Shown: one piece after another, positions 8,028-16,400 of the stretch
Layout of the letters: every line of letters starts with the position of its first letter
How positions within the stretch are numbered: the first letter of the stretch is position 1
Origin: RUG754 sp041856085
GTDB taxonomy: Bacteria > Bacillota > Clostridia > Peptostreptococcales > Anaerovoracaceae
Direction: 5' to 3'
Assembly: GCA_041856085.1 (NCBI GenBank)
Contig: JBHAFL010000049.1
Coordinates: 1-20,077, forward strand
Length of the DNA: 20,077 nt
Program-made: the position numbers and the translations under genes
The notes under the pieces: model-generated
The model's input: the letters and a program-made list of their open reading frames with translations, nothing else
Told to the model about the DNA's origin: nothing
The model's database searches: none

Positions 8028-9393
8028 GGAATACAGAACGATAAGCGAAGTAGTCGGACCTCTTATGCTCATAAAAGACGTAGAGAACGTAACCTATGAC
8101 GAGCTCGGCGAGATACTTATGCCTACGGGAGAGGTCAGGCTGTGCAAGGTGCTTGAGGTAAACGGGCATAACGCACTTGTACAGCTTTTCGAGGCGTCGA
8201 CGGGAATAAACCTAAAAGAATCCACAGTGAGATTCTTAGGACACGGCACCGAGCTCGCGGTTTCGAGAGATATGCTCGGAAGAGTATTCGACGGAATGGG
8301 CAATCCTAAGGACGGCGGACCTGAGATTATCCCTGAAAAGATGCTCGATATAAACGGTCTTCCTATGAATCCCGCTGCGAGAGACTATCCTGCCGAGTTC
8401 ATCGAGACAGGCGTTTCTGCGATAGACGGACTTAATACCCTCGTAAGGGGACAGAAGCTCCCTATCTTCTCCGCGTCGGGACTTCCTCACGCTAATCTGG
8501 CGGCTCAGATTGCGAGACAGGCTAAGGTTATAGGAAGCGACGCCGGTAACTTCGCTGTAGTTTTCGCGGCTATAGGCATCACGCATGAAGAGGCTGAGTT
8601 TTTTGCGGCTGACTTCAGGAGAACTGGCGCGATAGACAGGACGGTAATGTTCATGAATCTTGCCAACGACCCTGCCGTAGAGCGAATAGCTACGCCTCGT
8701 ATGGCGCTGACAGCGGCTGAGTATCTCGCGTTCAACCTCAATATGCACGTGCTCGTAATACTTACGGATATTACGAACTACGCCGAGGCTCTCAGAGAGG
8801 TTTCGGCTGCTAAAAAAGAGGTTCCGGGGCGAAGAGGCTATCCGGGCTACCTCTATACCGACCTCGCCACCATGTATGAGAGAGCCGGAAGAAAAAAAGG
8901 CGTTTCAGGCTCGATAACGATGATACCGATTCTTACTATGCCTGAGGACGATAAGACTCACCCGATACCGGATCTCACGGGGTATATCACCGAGGGGCAG
9001 ATAATACTTTCACGCGACCTTTTCAGAAAGGGCATTCAGCCGCCTATCGACGTGCTGCCGTCGCTTTCCAGACTTAAGGACAAGGGAATCGGCAAAGGCA
9101 AGACGAGGGCTGATCACGCCGATACTATGAACCAGCTCTTCGCAGCCTACGCCAAGGGCAAGCAGAACCTCGAGCTTGTAGCCATCTTGGGTGAGGCGGC
9201 GCTTACCGAGACCGACCTTAAATATGCGAACTTCTCGAGAGAATTCGAGAAGCTATATGTTTCGCAGGGCTACGAAAAAGACCGCTCAATCGAAGAAACC
9301 TTAGATACCGGCTGGGAGCTTCTAAGAATGCTTCCGAAGTCCGAGCTTAAGCGTATCAAAGACGAATATATCGACGAATACTACGGAGCATAA
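8020..9393 (+). CDS. ntpB: V-type ATPase regulatory subunit B
   Basis: This 457-aa protein is the B subunit that alternates with A in the hexameric head. As expected, the normal P-loop is degenerate (FSASGLPHANLAAQIARQAK near 145-165), so it does not itself hydrolyse ATP but contributes to the interfaces. Other family blocks are ILTDITNYAEALREVSAAK, PGRRGYPGYLYTDLATMYERAGR and TMPEDDKTHPIPDLTGYITEGQI. The AAAGGAGG at 8003-8010 is well placed for the ATG at 8020, which overlaps the end of ntpA. A 37-base gap separates it from ntpD. Confidence 0.98.
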   Translation: MIKEYRTISEVVGPLMLIKDVENVTYDELGEILMPTGEVRLCKVLEVNGHNALVQLFEASTGINLKESTVRFLGHGTELAVSRDMLGRVFDGMGNPKDGGPEIIPEKMLDINGLPMNPAARDYPAEFIETGVSAIDGLNTLVRGQKLPIFSASGLPHANLAAQIARQAKVIGSDAGNFAVVFAAIGITHEEAEFFAADFRRTGAIDRTVMFMNLANDPAVERIATPRMALTAAEYLAFNLNMHVLVILTDITNYAEALREVSAAKKEVPGRRGYPGYLYTDLATMYERAGRKKGVSGSITMIPILTMPEDDKTHPIPDLTGYITEGQIILSRDLFRKGIQPPIDVLPSLSRLKDKGIGKGKTRADHADTMNQLFAAYAKGKQNLELVAILGEAALTETDLKYANFSREFEKLYVSQGYEKDRSIEETLDTGWELLRMLPKSELKRIKDEYIDEYYGA

Positions 9394-9430
9394 TTTTTTG
9401 CATAATTAACGAAAAGACGAGGAAAAAACA

Positions 9431-10150
9431 ATGGAAAGATTAAGCGTCAATCCAACCAGAATGATGCTCACCACGCTGAAGCGCAGACTCGCCACGTCGA
9501 TGAGGGGACATAAGCTCCTCAAGGATAAGCGCGACGAGCTGATGAAAGAGTTTCTTGAGCTTGCGAGAAAGGATAAGGAGCTGCGCGAGATGGTGGAGGA
9601 GCAGCTCATGTCGGTATATGGCAGCTTTTCGGTTGCATCGGCGGTTATGAGCAAGCAGGTGCTCGAGGAATCGCTTATGTATCCGAAGCAGGGCGTAAGG
9701 CTCGAGGTCGGGAGCAAAAACGTGATGAGCGTCGACGTGCCTATATTTAGCTATGACGCGACGGCGGAGGACGGCGCGGATATTTACCCTTACGGCTATG
9801 CGAATACCTCGATCGAGCTTGATATGTCCATAAACCGTCTTACATCGGTATTTCCTCTGATGCTTGAGCTCGCCTCTAAAGAAAAAGAGGCTCAGATGCT
9901 CGCCTCTGAGCTCGAGAGGACGAGAAGAAGGGTAAACGCCCTTGAATACGTTAAGATTCCTCAGCTTGAGACGACTATTAAGTATATTCGAATGAAGCTT
10001 GACGAAAACGAGCGAGGCAACCAGACGAGGCTGATGAAAGTAAAAGATATGATACTTCAGGAAGCCATCAGGGAGAAACGCGAGCGCGACGAGAGGGCTT
10101 ACGATGAAGCTGGAGGCGGGAAGCGAAAAAGCATCAATATTGACTGGTAG
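9431..10150 (+). CDS. ntpD: V-type ATPase subunit D (central shaft)
   Basis: This 239-aa protein has two long antiparallel helical regions (about 1-70 and 140-220) that form the coiled coil rotating within the A3B3 head. The N-terminal LSVNPTRMMLTTLKRRLATS, the following HKLLKDKRDEL and the C-terminal RRRVNALEYVKIPQLETTIK blocks are family signatures. It is somewhat longer than many D subunits (about 200-215), because of a charged tail rich in Lys/Arg/Glu after residue 210. The start is supported by a weak CGAGGA at 9418-9423. It is the last ATPase gene: no ntpH- or ntpJ-like gene follows, and rlmD begins three bases after its stop. Confidence 0.95.
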   Translation: MERLSVNPTRMMLTTLKRRLATSMRGHKLLKDKRDELMKEFLELARKDKELREMVEEQLMSVYGSFSVASAVMSKQVLEESLMYPKQGVRLEVGSKNVMSVDVPIFSYDATAEDGADIYPYGYANTSIELDMSINRLTSVFPLMLELASKEKEAQMLASELERTRRRVNALEYVKIPQLETTIKYIRMKLDENERGNQTRLMKVKDMILQEAIREKRERDERAYDEAGGGKRKSINIDW

Positions 10151-10152
10151 TT

Positions 10153-11940
10153 ATGAAAAAAGGGCAAAAAATAAAAATTGAAATAACGGATATGAGCAGT
10201 GATGGCAGCGGAATCGGCAGATATGACGGCGCTGTCATCTTTGTCGACGGCGCGGTTTCGGGCGACGAGGTTATCGCTGAAATCAGCGCCCTGAAAAAGA
10301 ATTACGCTATAGCTGAGCTTACAGAGATTGTGGCTGAATCTAAGCTGCGAGCCGAGGGATACTGCAAGTATCTTGATGAATGCGGGGGCTGCCCGCTCGG
10401 GGCGCTCCGGTATGATGAGCAGCTTAGAATTAAGGAAAGATGGGTAAGAGACAAGCTCGAAAGACTCGGCGGACTTGAGAAACCTAAGATAAACCCGATA
10501 ATCGGCATGGAAGAGCCGGTACGTTACAGGAATAAGGCGGTGTTTGCCGTAAGCGGCGACGGGAAGGTAGGCTATCTTAAGAAAAAGAGCCGCGAAGTGG
10601 TTCAGGTAGACGACTGTATGCTCCAGAGCGAGGAGACGATGGGGGTCGCGAGGGCTTTTTCATATTATCTCGGCAGGTTCGACAGGAATCAAGCGGCTGA
10701 TAAACTGATGGTCAGGACTGCGGAGGGAACGGGCGGTATGCTCGCCAAGATTTTTTTGCTGCCTCCCGAGGAGAAAAAGGACTCAAGAAACAGGAATTGT
10801 TACAAGGGGCGACGCGACCGAAGTAAGGATAATAAGCGTAAGTCCAAGCTTTCTAAAGGGGCTGCGGATAAGGGTGAAATGAAGAGAGAGCTTCTCGAGC
10901 TTGAAGAGCTGGTCGATATGCTGTACTCGGGTTCGGGCGAGAAGCTCGAAAGCGTATGGGTAGACGACAGGGCTGTCGCCGGCAGGCGCGTCATCTTAGA
11001 CGAAGAGAGCGGTCTTAAGTTCGAGATTTCGCCGGACTCCTTTTATCAGGTAAACAGCGAGCAGACTAAGAAGCTCTACGCCAAGGCAATGGAATACGCA
11101 GACATCAAGGGCGGAGAAACCGTGCTCGATCTGTACTGCGGCGTAGGCACGATAGGGCTGTATGCGGCGAGCAGAATGAACAATACGGGGCTTGTGATAG
11201 GTATTGAGACAGTCAAGTCGGCTGTTCTCGACGCGAACAGAAACTCTGTTATAAACGGCATAGTGAATACCAGATATATCTTGGGAAAAGCCGAGGACGA
11301 GCTTCCCGCGATAATGGGAATCAAGCCGAAGATGGGATATAACGAGGTGAACGAATGGGTTATTAAAGAGCCGGAACTCAGGATATCGCATGCGGATATC
11401 GTATTCCTCGATCCGCCGAGGGCGGGCTGTGAGGAAGAGCTTCTCTCCGCGGTTTCGGAGGCTGAACCCGACAGGATAGTCTATGTTTCCTGCGACCCCG
11501 CGACGCTTGCGAGAGATATAAAATATCTGGCGGGCAGGGGCTATGAGTTCATCGAGGCAACCCCCGTGGATATGTTCCCGAATACAGCAAGTGTTGAAAG
11601 CATCGTGCTCTTGTCCCACAAGTCACCAGATAGCCATATAGATGTGAAAGTTGAATTTGGAGAAGGTGAAGAAAAGGTACCTTTAGATAAAATTGCGGAG
11701 CGGGCAAAGCAATATCAGCCGGCTCCAAGGGTTACATATAAAATGATACAAGAATATATTGAAGAAAAATATGGCTTCAAAGTACATACGGCATATATCG
11801 CAGAGGTAAAAAGAAATTTAGGATTGCCGATGTATGATGCACCTAATATGGTAGAAGAGTTGAAACAGCCGAGAAGGCATCCGACGGCGGAGAAAGTAGA
11901 AGCGATAAAGGATGCATTAAAACATTTTGGGGTGATTTAA
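10153..11940 (+). CDS. rlmD: 23S rRNA (uracil-C5)-methyltransferase RlmD/RumA family, with acquired C-terminal module
   Basis: This SAM-dependent enzyme methylates a uracil C5 in rRNA (U1939 in E. coli). It shows an N-terminal TRAM domain (1-63), [4Fe-4S] cysteines C71, C77, C80 and C155, the SAM motif LDLYCGVGTIGL at 325-336, FLDPPRAG at 418-425 and the catalytic cysteine C447 in VSCDPATLARD. At 595 aa it is longer than classic RlmD (about 430-480). The excess is a very basic, low-complexity insertion near 208-245 and a C-terminal module of ~105 residues from about 490 (TYKMIQEYIEEKYGFKV, YIAEVKRNLGLPMYD, DALKHFGVI). From about base 11610 codon use turns AT-rich, suggesting the 3' end was replaced by transfer. 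It starts three bases after ntpD with no clear ribosome binding site, so it is probably translated by coupling. RlmC/RlmCD-type specificity is an alternative, so the exact target uracil is uncertain. Confidence 0.9.
   Translation: MKKGQKIKIEITDMSSDGSGIGRYDGAVIFVDGAVSGDEVIAEISALKKNYAIAELTEIVAESKLRAEGYCKYLDECGGCPLGALRYDEQLRIKERWVRDKLERLGGLEKPKINPIIGMEEPVRYRNKAVFAVSGDGKVGYLKKKSREVVQVDDCMLQSEETMGVARAFSYYLGRFDRNQAADKLMVRTAEGTGGMLAKIFLLPPEEKKDSRNRNCYKGRRDRSKDNKRKSKLSKGAADKGEMKRELLELEELVDMLYSGSGEKLESVWVDDRAVAGRRVILDEESGLKFEISPDSFYQVNSEQTKKLYAKAMEYADIKGGETVLDLYCGVGTIGLYAASRMNNTGLVIGIETVKSAVLDANRNSVINGIVNTRYILGKAEDELPAIMGIKPKMGYNEVNEWVIKEPELRISHADIVFLDPPRAGCEEELLSAVSEAEPDRIVYVSCDPATLARDIKYLAGRGYEFIEATPVDMFPNTASVESIVLLSHKSPDSHIDVKVEFGEGEEKVPLDKIAERAKQYQPAPRVTYKMIQEYIEEKYGFKVHTAYIAEVKRNLGLPMYDAPNMVEELKQPRRHPTAEKVEAIKDALKHFGVI
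11610..11940 (+). other. Putative exchanged segment: RlmD C-terminal module and left boundary of the accessory region
   Basis: The sequence up to about 11600 uses the same G/C-ending codons and AGG/CTC-rich style as the ATPase genes, while from about 11620 (codon 490) A/T-ending codons dominate, as in the following operon. The reading frame is not disturbed. The module encoded here is homologous to the frameshifted copy at 18333-18636; both end in a [Lys/Phe]-Lys-His-Phe-Gly-[Val/Met]-Ile tail. The exact join cannot be set to the base by eye. I infer that incoming DNA recombined at the rlmD 3' end and restored the gene. Confidence 0.55.
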
Positions 11941-11980
11941 TATGAGCGTTATTTATATGTTATTTACTGTGAGCTTTGAT

Positions 11981-11986
11981 TATAAT
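11981..11986 (+). promoter_or_regulatory. Possible -10 element of the accessory operon
   Basis: A perfect TATAAT stands 41 bases after the rlmD stop and 44 bases before the small-protein start at 12030. No good -35 lies at 16-18 bases upstream (TGTTAT is the best at 17), so this is a tentative call. No hairpin terminator is visible between rlmD and the next gene, so read-through from the rlmD transcript is also possible. Confidence 0.35.
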
Positions 11987-12029
11987 AACTATTGAAGAAA
12001 TTATATCAGTTATTTGGAGGCCAAATGGA

Positions 12030-12305
12030 ATGGGAAATGATATATTTAGCGCGGTAATTGAGCTCAACAAGATTAGACAGCAGGCATATGAAATATATTT
12101 ACCCATAGTGGAGGAATTGTGCAACAGAGAGGTATCAGAAGAAGAATTGTCTCATTGTCTCGATTACTTATTAGATTTCGCAGATGATGCGAGTATGCTG
12201 GAATTGTATAAAAAGTTGTGCAGAAGATTTGTATACACATATCCTGGATGTATAAATTTTTATGTCAATGCCTATAAAGAGATGTGGGAAAAAACAGAAT
12301 TCTGA
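12030..12305 (+). CDS. Small helical protein of unknown function, first gene of accessory operon
   Basis: I do not recognise a named family for this 91-aa protein. It is predicted to be all-helical and acidic (IVEELCNREVSEEELSHCLD, then LLDFADDASMLELYKKLCRR) and carries three cysteines. The C-terminus has an aromatic-rich YPGCINFYVNAYKEMWEK segment. There is no signal peptide, membrane helix or obvious DNA-binding motif. The ATG at 12030 is chosen because TTGGAGG at 12014-12020 lies nine bases before it; an upstream TTG at 11976 lacks such a site and falls next to the presumed -10. Its stop is 11 bases before the nuclease gene, so the two are very likely co-transcribed. It could be a regulator, antitoxin-like partner or accessory subunit of the nuclease; nothing in the sequence decides between these. 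Confidence 0.7.
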   Translation: MGNDIFSAVIELNKIRQQAYEIYLPIVEELCNREVSEEELSHCLDYLLDFADDASMLELYKKLCRRFVYTYPGCINFYVNAYKEMWEKTEF

Positions 12306-12316
12306 AAGGGGTTTAC

Positions 12317-13405
12317 ATGAATCAACTTATAAAAATGGATGAAGAGTATAGGAAGTGGATTGAGGACATAGGAAAACGCTATAAACAGAGACAGATTAAG
12401 GCATCTGTTTCTGTTAATCAGGAAATGATTGGTTTCTATTGGTCTATAGGAAGAGATATTGTAGAAAAGTCGGCTGAAAGTAAGTGGGGCAGTGGATTTT
12501 TTGTTAATTTAAGTAAAGATATGAGAACAATTTTGCCAGGGGTTCAAGGCTTATCAAGTTCGAATCTCAGATATATGAAGAAATTTTATGAATTGTACAG
12601 TGATCCAATTCTTCCACAATTTGTGGAAGAATTGAAGAGCAAAGAGGATTCAATAAATGTTCCACAACTTGTGGGAGATTTATCGGATAAAGAATTGTTT
12701 TCGATTCCGTGGGGACATCATAGAGCTATCATTGATAAATGTAAATTGGACAGGGAAAAATCAATATTTTTTGTGAAGAAAACGATTTTAAATAATTGGT
12801 CAAGGGCAGTACTTTTAAATTTTCTTGATACCGATTTATATGAGCGTCAGGGAAAAGCAATTTCAAACTTTGAATACGCATTGCCTGAACCACAAAGCGA
12901 CCTTGCACAGGAAATAACAAAGGATCCATATAATTTCGACTTCGTAGCAATCAGAGAAGATTATAGTGAGAAAGAGTTAAAAGACGCATTGATGGACAAC
13001 ATCACAAAATTTCTTATGGAACTTGGAAAAGGGTTTGCTTTTGTTGGAAGAGAATATACAATACCGATTGAAGGAACAGAGGAAAAAATAGATCTTTTAT
13101 TTTATCATCTGTATTTGCATTGTTACGTTGTTGTTGAAGTTAAAATAGTAGCTTTTACATCGAGAGACATTGGACAGATTGGTACATATGTGAATATTGT
13201 GGATGATTTGGTCAAGACAGATTTTGATGCAAAAACAATTGGTCTGATTATATGCAAAAGCAAAAATAATATCCTTGCAAAATATGCGGTAAATAGTTCA
13301 AAAGAACCGATAGGAATATCTGAGTATAAGTTGTCAAATTTATTGCCTGTGGAATATAGAGCTTCTATGCCAACGATAGAAGAAATTGAGAATGAACTCA
13401 GGTAA
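12317..13405 (+). CDS. PD-(D/E)XK nuclease of the YhcG / DUF1016 family
   Basis: This 362-aa protein has both parts of the YhcG/DUF1016 family. The helical N-terminal domain spans about 10-95 (QEMIGFYWSIGRDIVEKS and GLSSSNLRYMKKFYELY), and a LFSIPWGHHRAIIDKC block follows at about 127-142. The C-terminal nuclease domain carries D259 in IDLLFYH, then E274 and K276 in VVVEVKI, Q287 in DIGQIGTYVN, and the family block TIGLIICKSKNNILAKYAV at about 307-324. The catalytic D...ExK set is complete. YhcG-family proteins are predicted DNA nucleases often found near restriction-modification and other accessory loci; their exact role is not settled. The ATG at 12317 follows GAAAGGGG; the in-frame ATG at 12284 lies in the previous gene. 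A linker at 100-122 contains two similar PQ-[FL]-V-x-x-L units encoded by palindromic repeats. It precedes the NTPase gene by 40 bases. Confidence 0.88.
   Translation: MNQLIKMDEEYRKWIEDIGKRYKQRQIKASVSVNQEMIGFYWSIGRDIVEKSAESKWGSGFFVNLSKDMRTILPGVQGLSSSNLRYMKKFYELYSDPILPQFVEELKSKEDSINVPQLVGDLSDKELFSIPWGHHRAIIDKCKLDREKSIFFVKKTILNNWSRAVLLNFLDTDLYERQGKAISNFEYALPEPQSDLAQEITKDPYNFDFVAIREDYSEKELKDALMDNITKFLMELGKGFAFVGREYTIPIEGTEEKIDLLFYHLYLHCYVVVEVKIVAFTSRDIGQIGTYVNIVDDLVKTDFDAKTIGLIICKSKNNILAKYAVNSSKEPIGISEYKLSNLLPVEYRASMPTIEEIENELR
12611..12676 (+). repeat. Two near-identical palindromes inside the nuclease gene
   Basis: CTTCCACAA-T-TTGTGGAAG at 12611-12629 is a perfect 9-bp-arm palindrome with one central base. 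A second copy, TTCCACAA-C-TTGTGGGA at 12660-12676, lies 48 bases further and differs by a few bases. In the protein they encode the repeated motifs LPQFVEEL and VPQLVGDL. The unit looks like a recently duplicated coding minisatellite, or a protein-binding or hairpin site that doubles as code. Confidence 0.6.
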
Positions 13406-13445
13406 ATATTTTAAAAGAAACTAACGGATAAGGAGCATTAAATAT

Positions 13446-16400
13446 ATGTTGAATTCAAACGAAAGAATGGGTTTCATAATTGAATATATGTCTTCATATG
13501 ATGAAAAAATCAAAATGGCAAATAAAAACGGATTATTTGATGCTGCAAAAATGTTTGAGTTATTTGCGATTGAGGTATGTAATGTATGGTTCGGACAGAA
13601 GTTTAGTAATCTGAATGACGAGACGGCAACTTATCCATATGTAGATTTGATATCAGAAAACAGAGAACTTTTAGTGCAGGTAAGTACTGTACAAGATGTA
13701 CCAACAAAAATAAAAACTACATTGGAAAAGATAAGGGATTCAAAAGATAAAAAATGCTCGGACTTAAAGAATATTGTATTTTTTGTACTTAGTAATAATA
13801 GTATTGATAAGGTGAGAGAGTATAGTGGGGATAATCAAATTGGGAGTATTTCATTTACTATTAAAGATAATTTGATTACTACAAATGATATTATAACTAA
13901 AGCACAAAATGATCTTAATTTTCAGAAGAAATTATACAAGGTATTAAAGGATGAGTATGAGAACTTTAATATTAATATCAGAAAATTTAAAGGTGCATTG
14001 GAACTTAGTAACTCAGGGTTGAAAAATATTGAAGGATTGATTAACGGAGAGTATGAAATCGATAGAAATGAATTTCTTGAAAAAATAACAAAAGACAATG
14101 AGCGATATATTTCAATACAAGGTGGAGCTGGTAGCGGTAAATCTGTTTTATGCAAAAAATATGTTGAAAATGAAAAATTGGTTTTATATGCTCGTGCTGA
14201 AAGATTTTTGGAAGAAAGTCATATTGACGACATTTGGGGTTGCTGTATCCAAGACGTTTTAGAGTGTATTAATGGAAAGAAATTAATATTCTTTATTGAT
14301 GCTCTCGAGTTTATTGCGGACTGTGCCGAAACAAAATTTGAATTATTACAGTATTTGTATGATATGGCGGCAGAATATCAAAATGTGTACATAGTAACAT
14401 CTTGTAGAACGAGTGATAAAAATGCTTTTATTAAACTGGAAACAAATTTTTCAATAAAAATTTATGAAGTTGGCGATATAACAGAAGATGAACTTGCATT
14501 GCTTATGAAGCAATATCCGATTATTCATAAAATGTATAAAACAAATTCATATGTTGATTTATTAAAATCGCCCTTTTATATAAACTTGATAGTTAGTAAT
14601 TCGATGGATATTGATAATATAGGTGATGAAAATTCTCTAAGAGAATATATTTGGAAAAACATAATATGTTTGGAGGAAAAATCTCTAATGTATGGCATAC
14701 TCAGTAACAAAGTTATTGAAACTGTTGAGAAGATTGTGTTTGAAAGAGCTAGAAAATTTATGTTGGGTATTCATAAGGACGATATAGATAGAGACATAAT
14801 GCATGCATTGCTTTCAGAAGGTGTAATTGCTCAACAAGGAGATTATATTAGACTGAAATATGATATTTTCGAAGATATTTGCTTTGAACATTATTTTGAT
14901 AAAGCTTTTGATTTGTGCAAAGGGAAGTATAAGACCTTCTATGATGAAATAGAAAATCTTGGGCGATGTGTGTATAGACGGTATCAGATTTGGATTTCAA
15001 ATAAAATGTTTATACAGGTAAATAGAGATAAGTTTTTATATAGCCTTACTTTTTCTGATGAGATTCCGCAAAGTTGGAAAAGGCAAACAGAAATTGGAAT
15101 TGTTAAGTCAAGGTTTTGTGATAATTATTTCGAAGAACAAGGGTCGGAGATTCTGGAACAAGGCATGTTGTTCGACTTTGTGAAGAATATTAATTTGTTC
15201 GCATTTGAAGGTGAGTTATTACATATTAGACAAGAATCACCACAAATGAAATTGTCCCCAATTGGTAATGGAAGACCATGTATTATTCGACTTTTGAAAA
15301 ACGAAGAAATATATAAGAAAAATATAATCGGAAGAGATGATATAGTTAAGTTATGCTTGGATTATGCGAAACAAGAAGATAAAGTGGCAGTTATTGCTTC
15401 AGATGCATGCGCTATGATGGAATATTATGTGGAATATTCGTTGCAGGAATCTGAGCAAGAAAACTATTATAAAATCATAGATGAAATATCGTCTTGCTTG
15501 GAAGCACTTTATCGAATGGCAGATAACTCAGAAGAGTGGTTAAAAAAGTTTTTTAATACATTGATTAATAATTATATTAATGGAAATAGAAAAAGTATGC
15601 GTAAGTCAGAAGATATTATGGAATGGACATTGAAGAATGCTTATCCTGCTTTGGTAACTGGATTAGCAAGCGAATTGTGTTCGATAGCTGATATACTATG
15701 GTTACGTGGAAAAGTAGATGCAGAGGAATTTGATTTCTATAGAGCCGATAGACTGTCTAAGGGTTTTGAATATGGATTAAGTGAGAAAGCTGAACATTAT
15801 AATTATTTATATAGAACAGTGTACGAGAATGCATTTTTATGGAATCTGTTTCGATTGAATTTTAAAGTGGGATTTCATTGGGCAATTCAATTTATAAATA
15901 GGGTAATATTAGAATATGCAACTAATAATCCTGAATATGTAATAAAAATCAAAGTAAAAATTAGTGAGAGTAATGCAATAAAGGAATATTGGGGAAATGG
16001 AAACATGTGGCTTGCAGGGATTAGAGATCACAATGTACCTACCTTAATAGGAGATGTTATTTTTTGTCTTAAAGAGGCTATAATAAGCAGTTTGGAGATT
16101 TGTAAAAAGGATCATGAATTCACTGTTGCATTTGCAAATTATGTCAAAGAAACTATTTATTCAAAATCAAATAATATAGTATTGCTTACAATCATTGAGA
16201 GTATAGGAATGCACTTTGAAAACGAATTACCGGGTTATGCTTTGGATTTGGCTACAAGCATAGAACTTGTTCATTGGGATACCACAAGATATATGTTGTA
16301 CAAAAAAAATCCGACAAAAGAGTTGCTCGAAAGGCAAATTCTTAAGACCATGGGGATACCTGAGCTTAAAGATAGATATGAGTTGGATAAAAAATGTGAT

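Noticed and set aside
9388..9407. Direct repeat GCATAATT...GCATAATT between ntpB and ntpD
   Set aside because: The unit is eight bases and AT-rich, without symmetry or a link to a ribosome binding site; chance is sufficient.
11976..12029. TTG start giving an 18-residue longer small protein
   Set aside because: It has no ribosome binding site and overlaps the likely -10 element, whereas the ATG at 12030 follows TTGGAGG.
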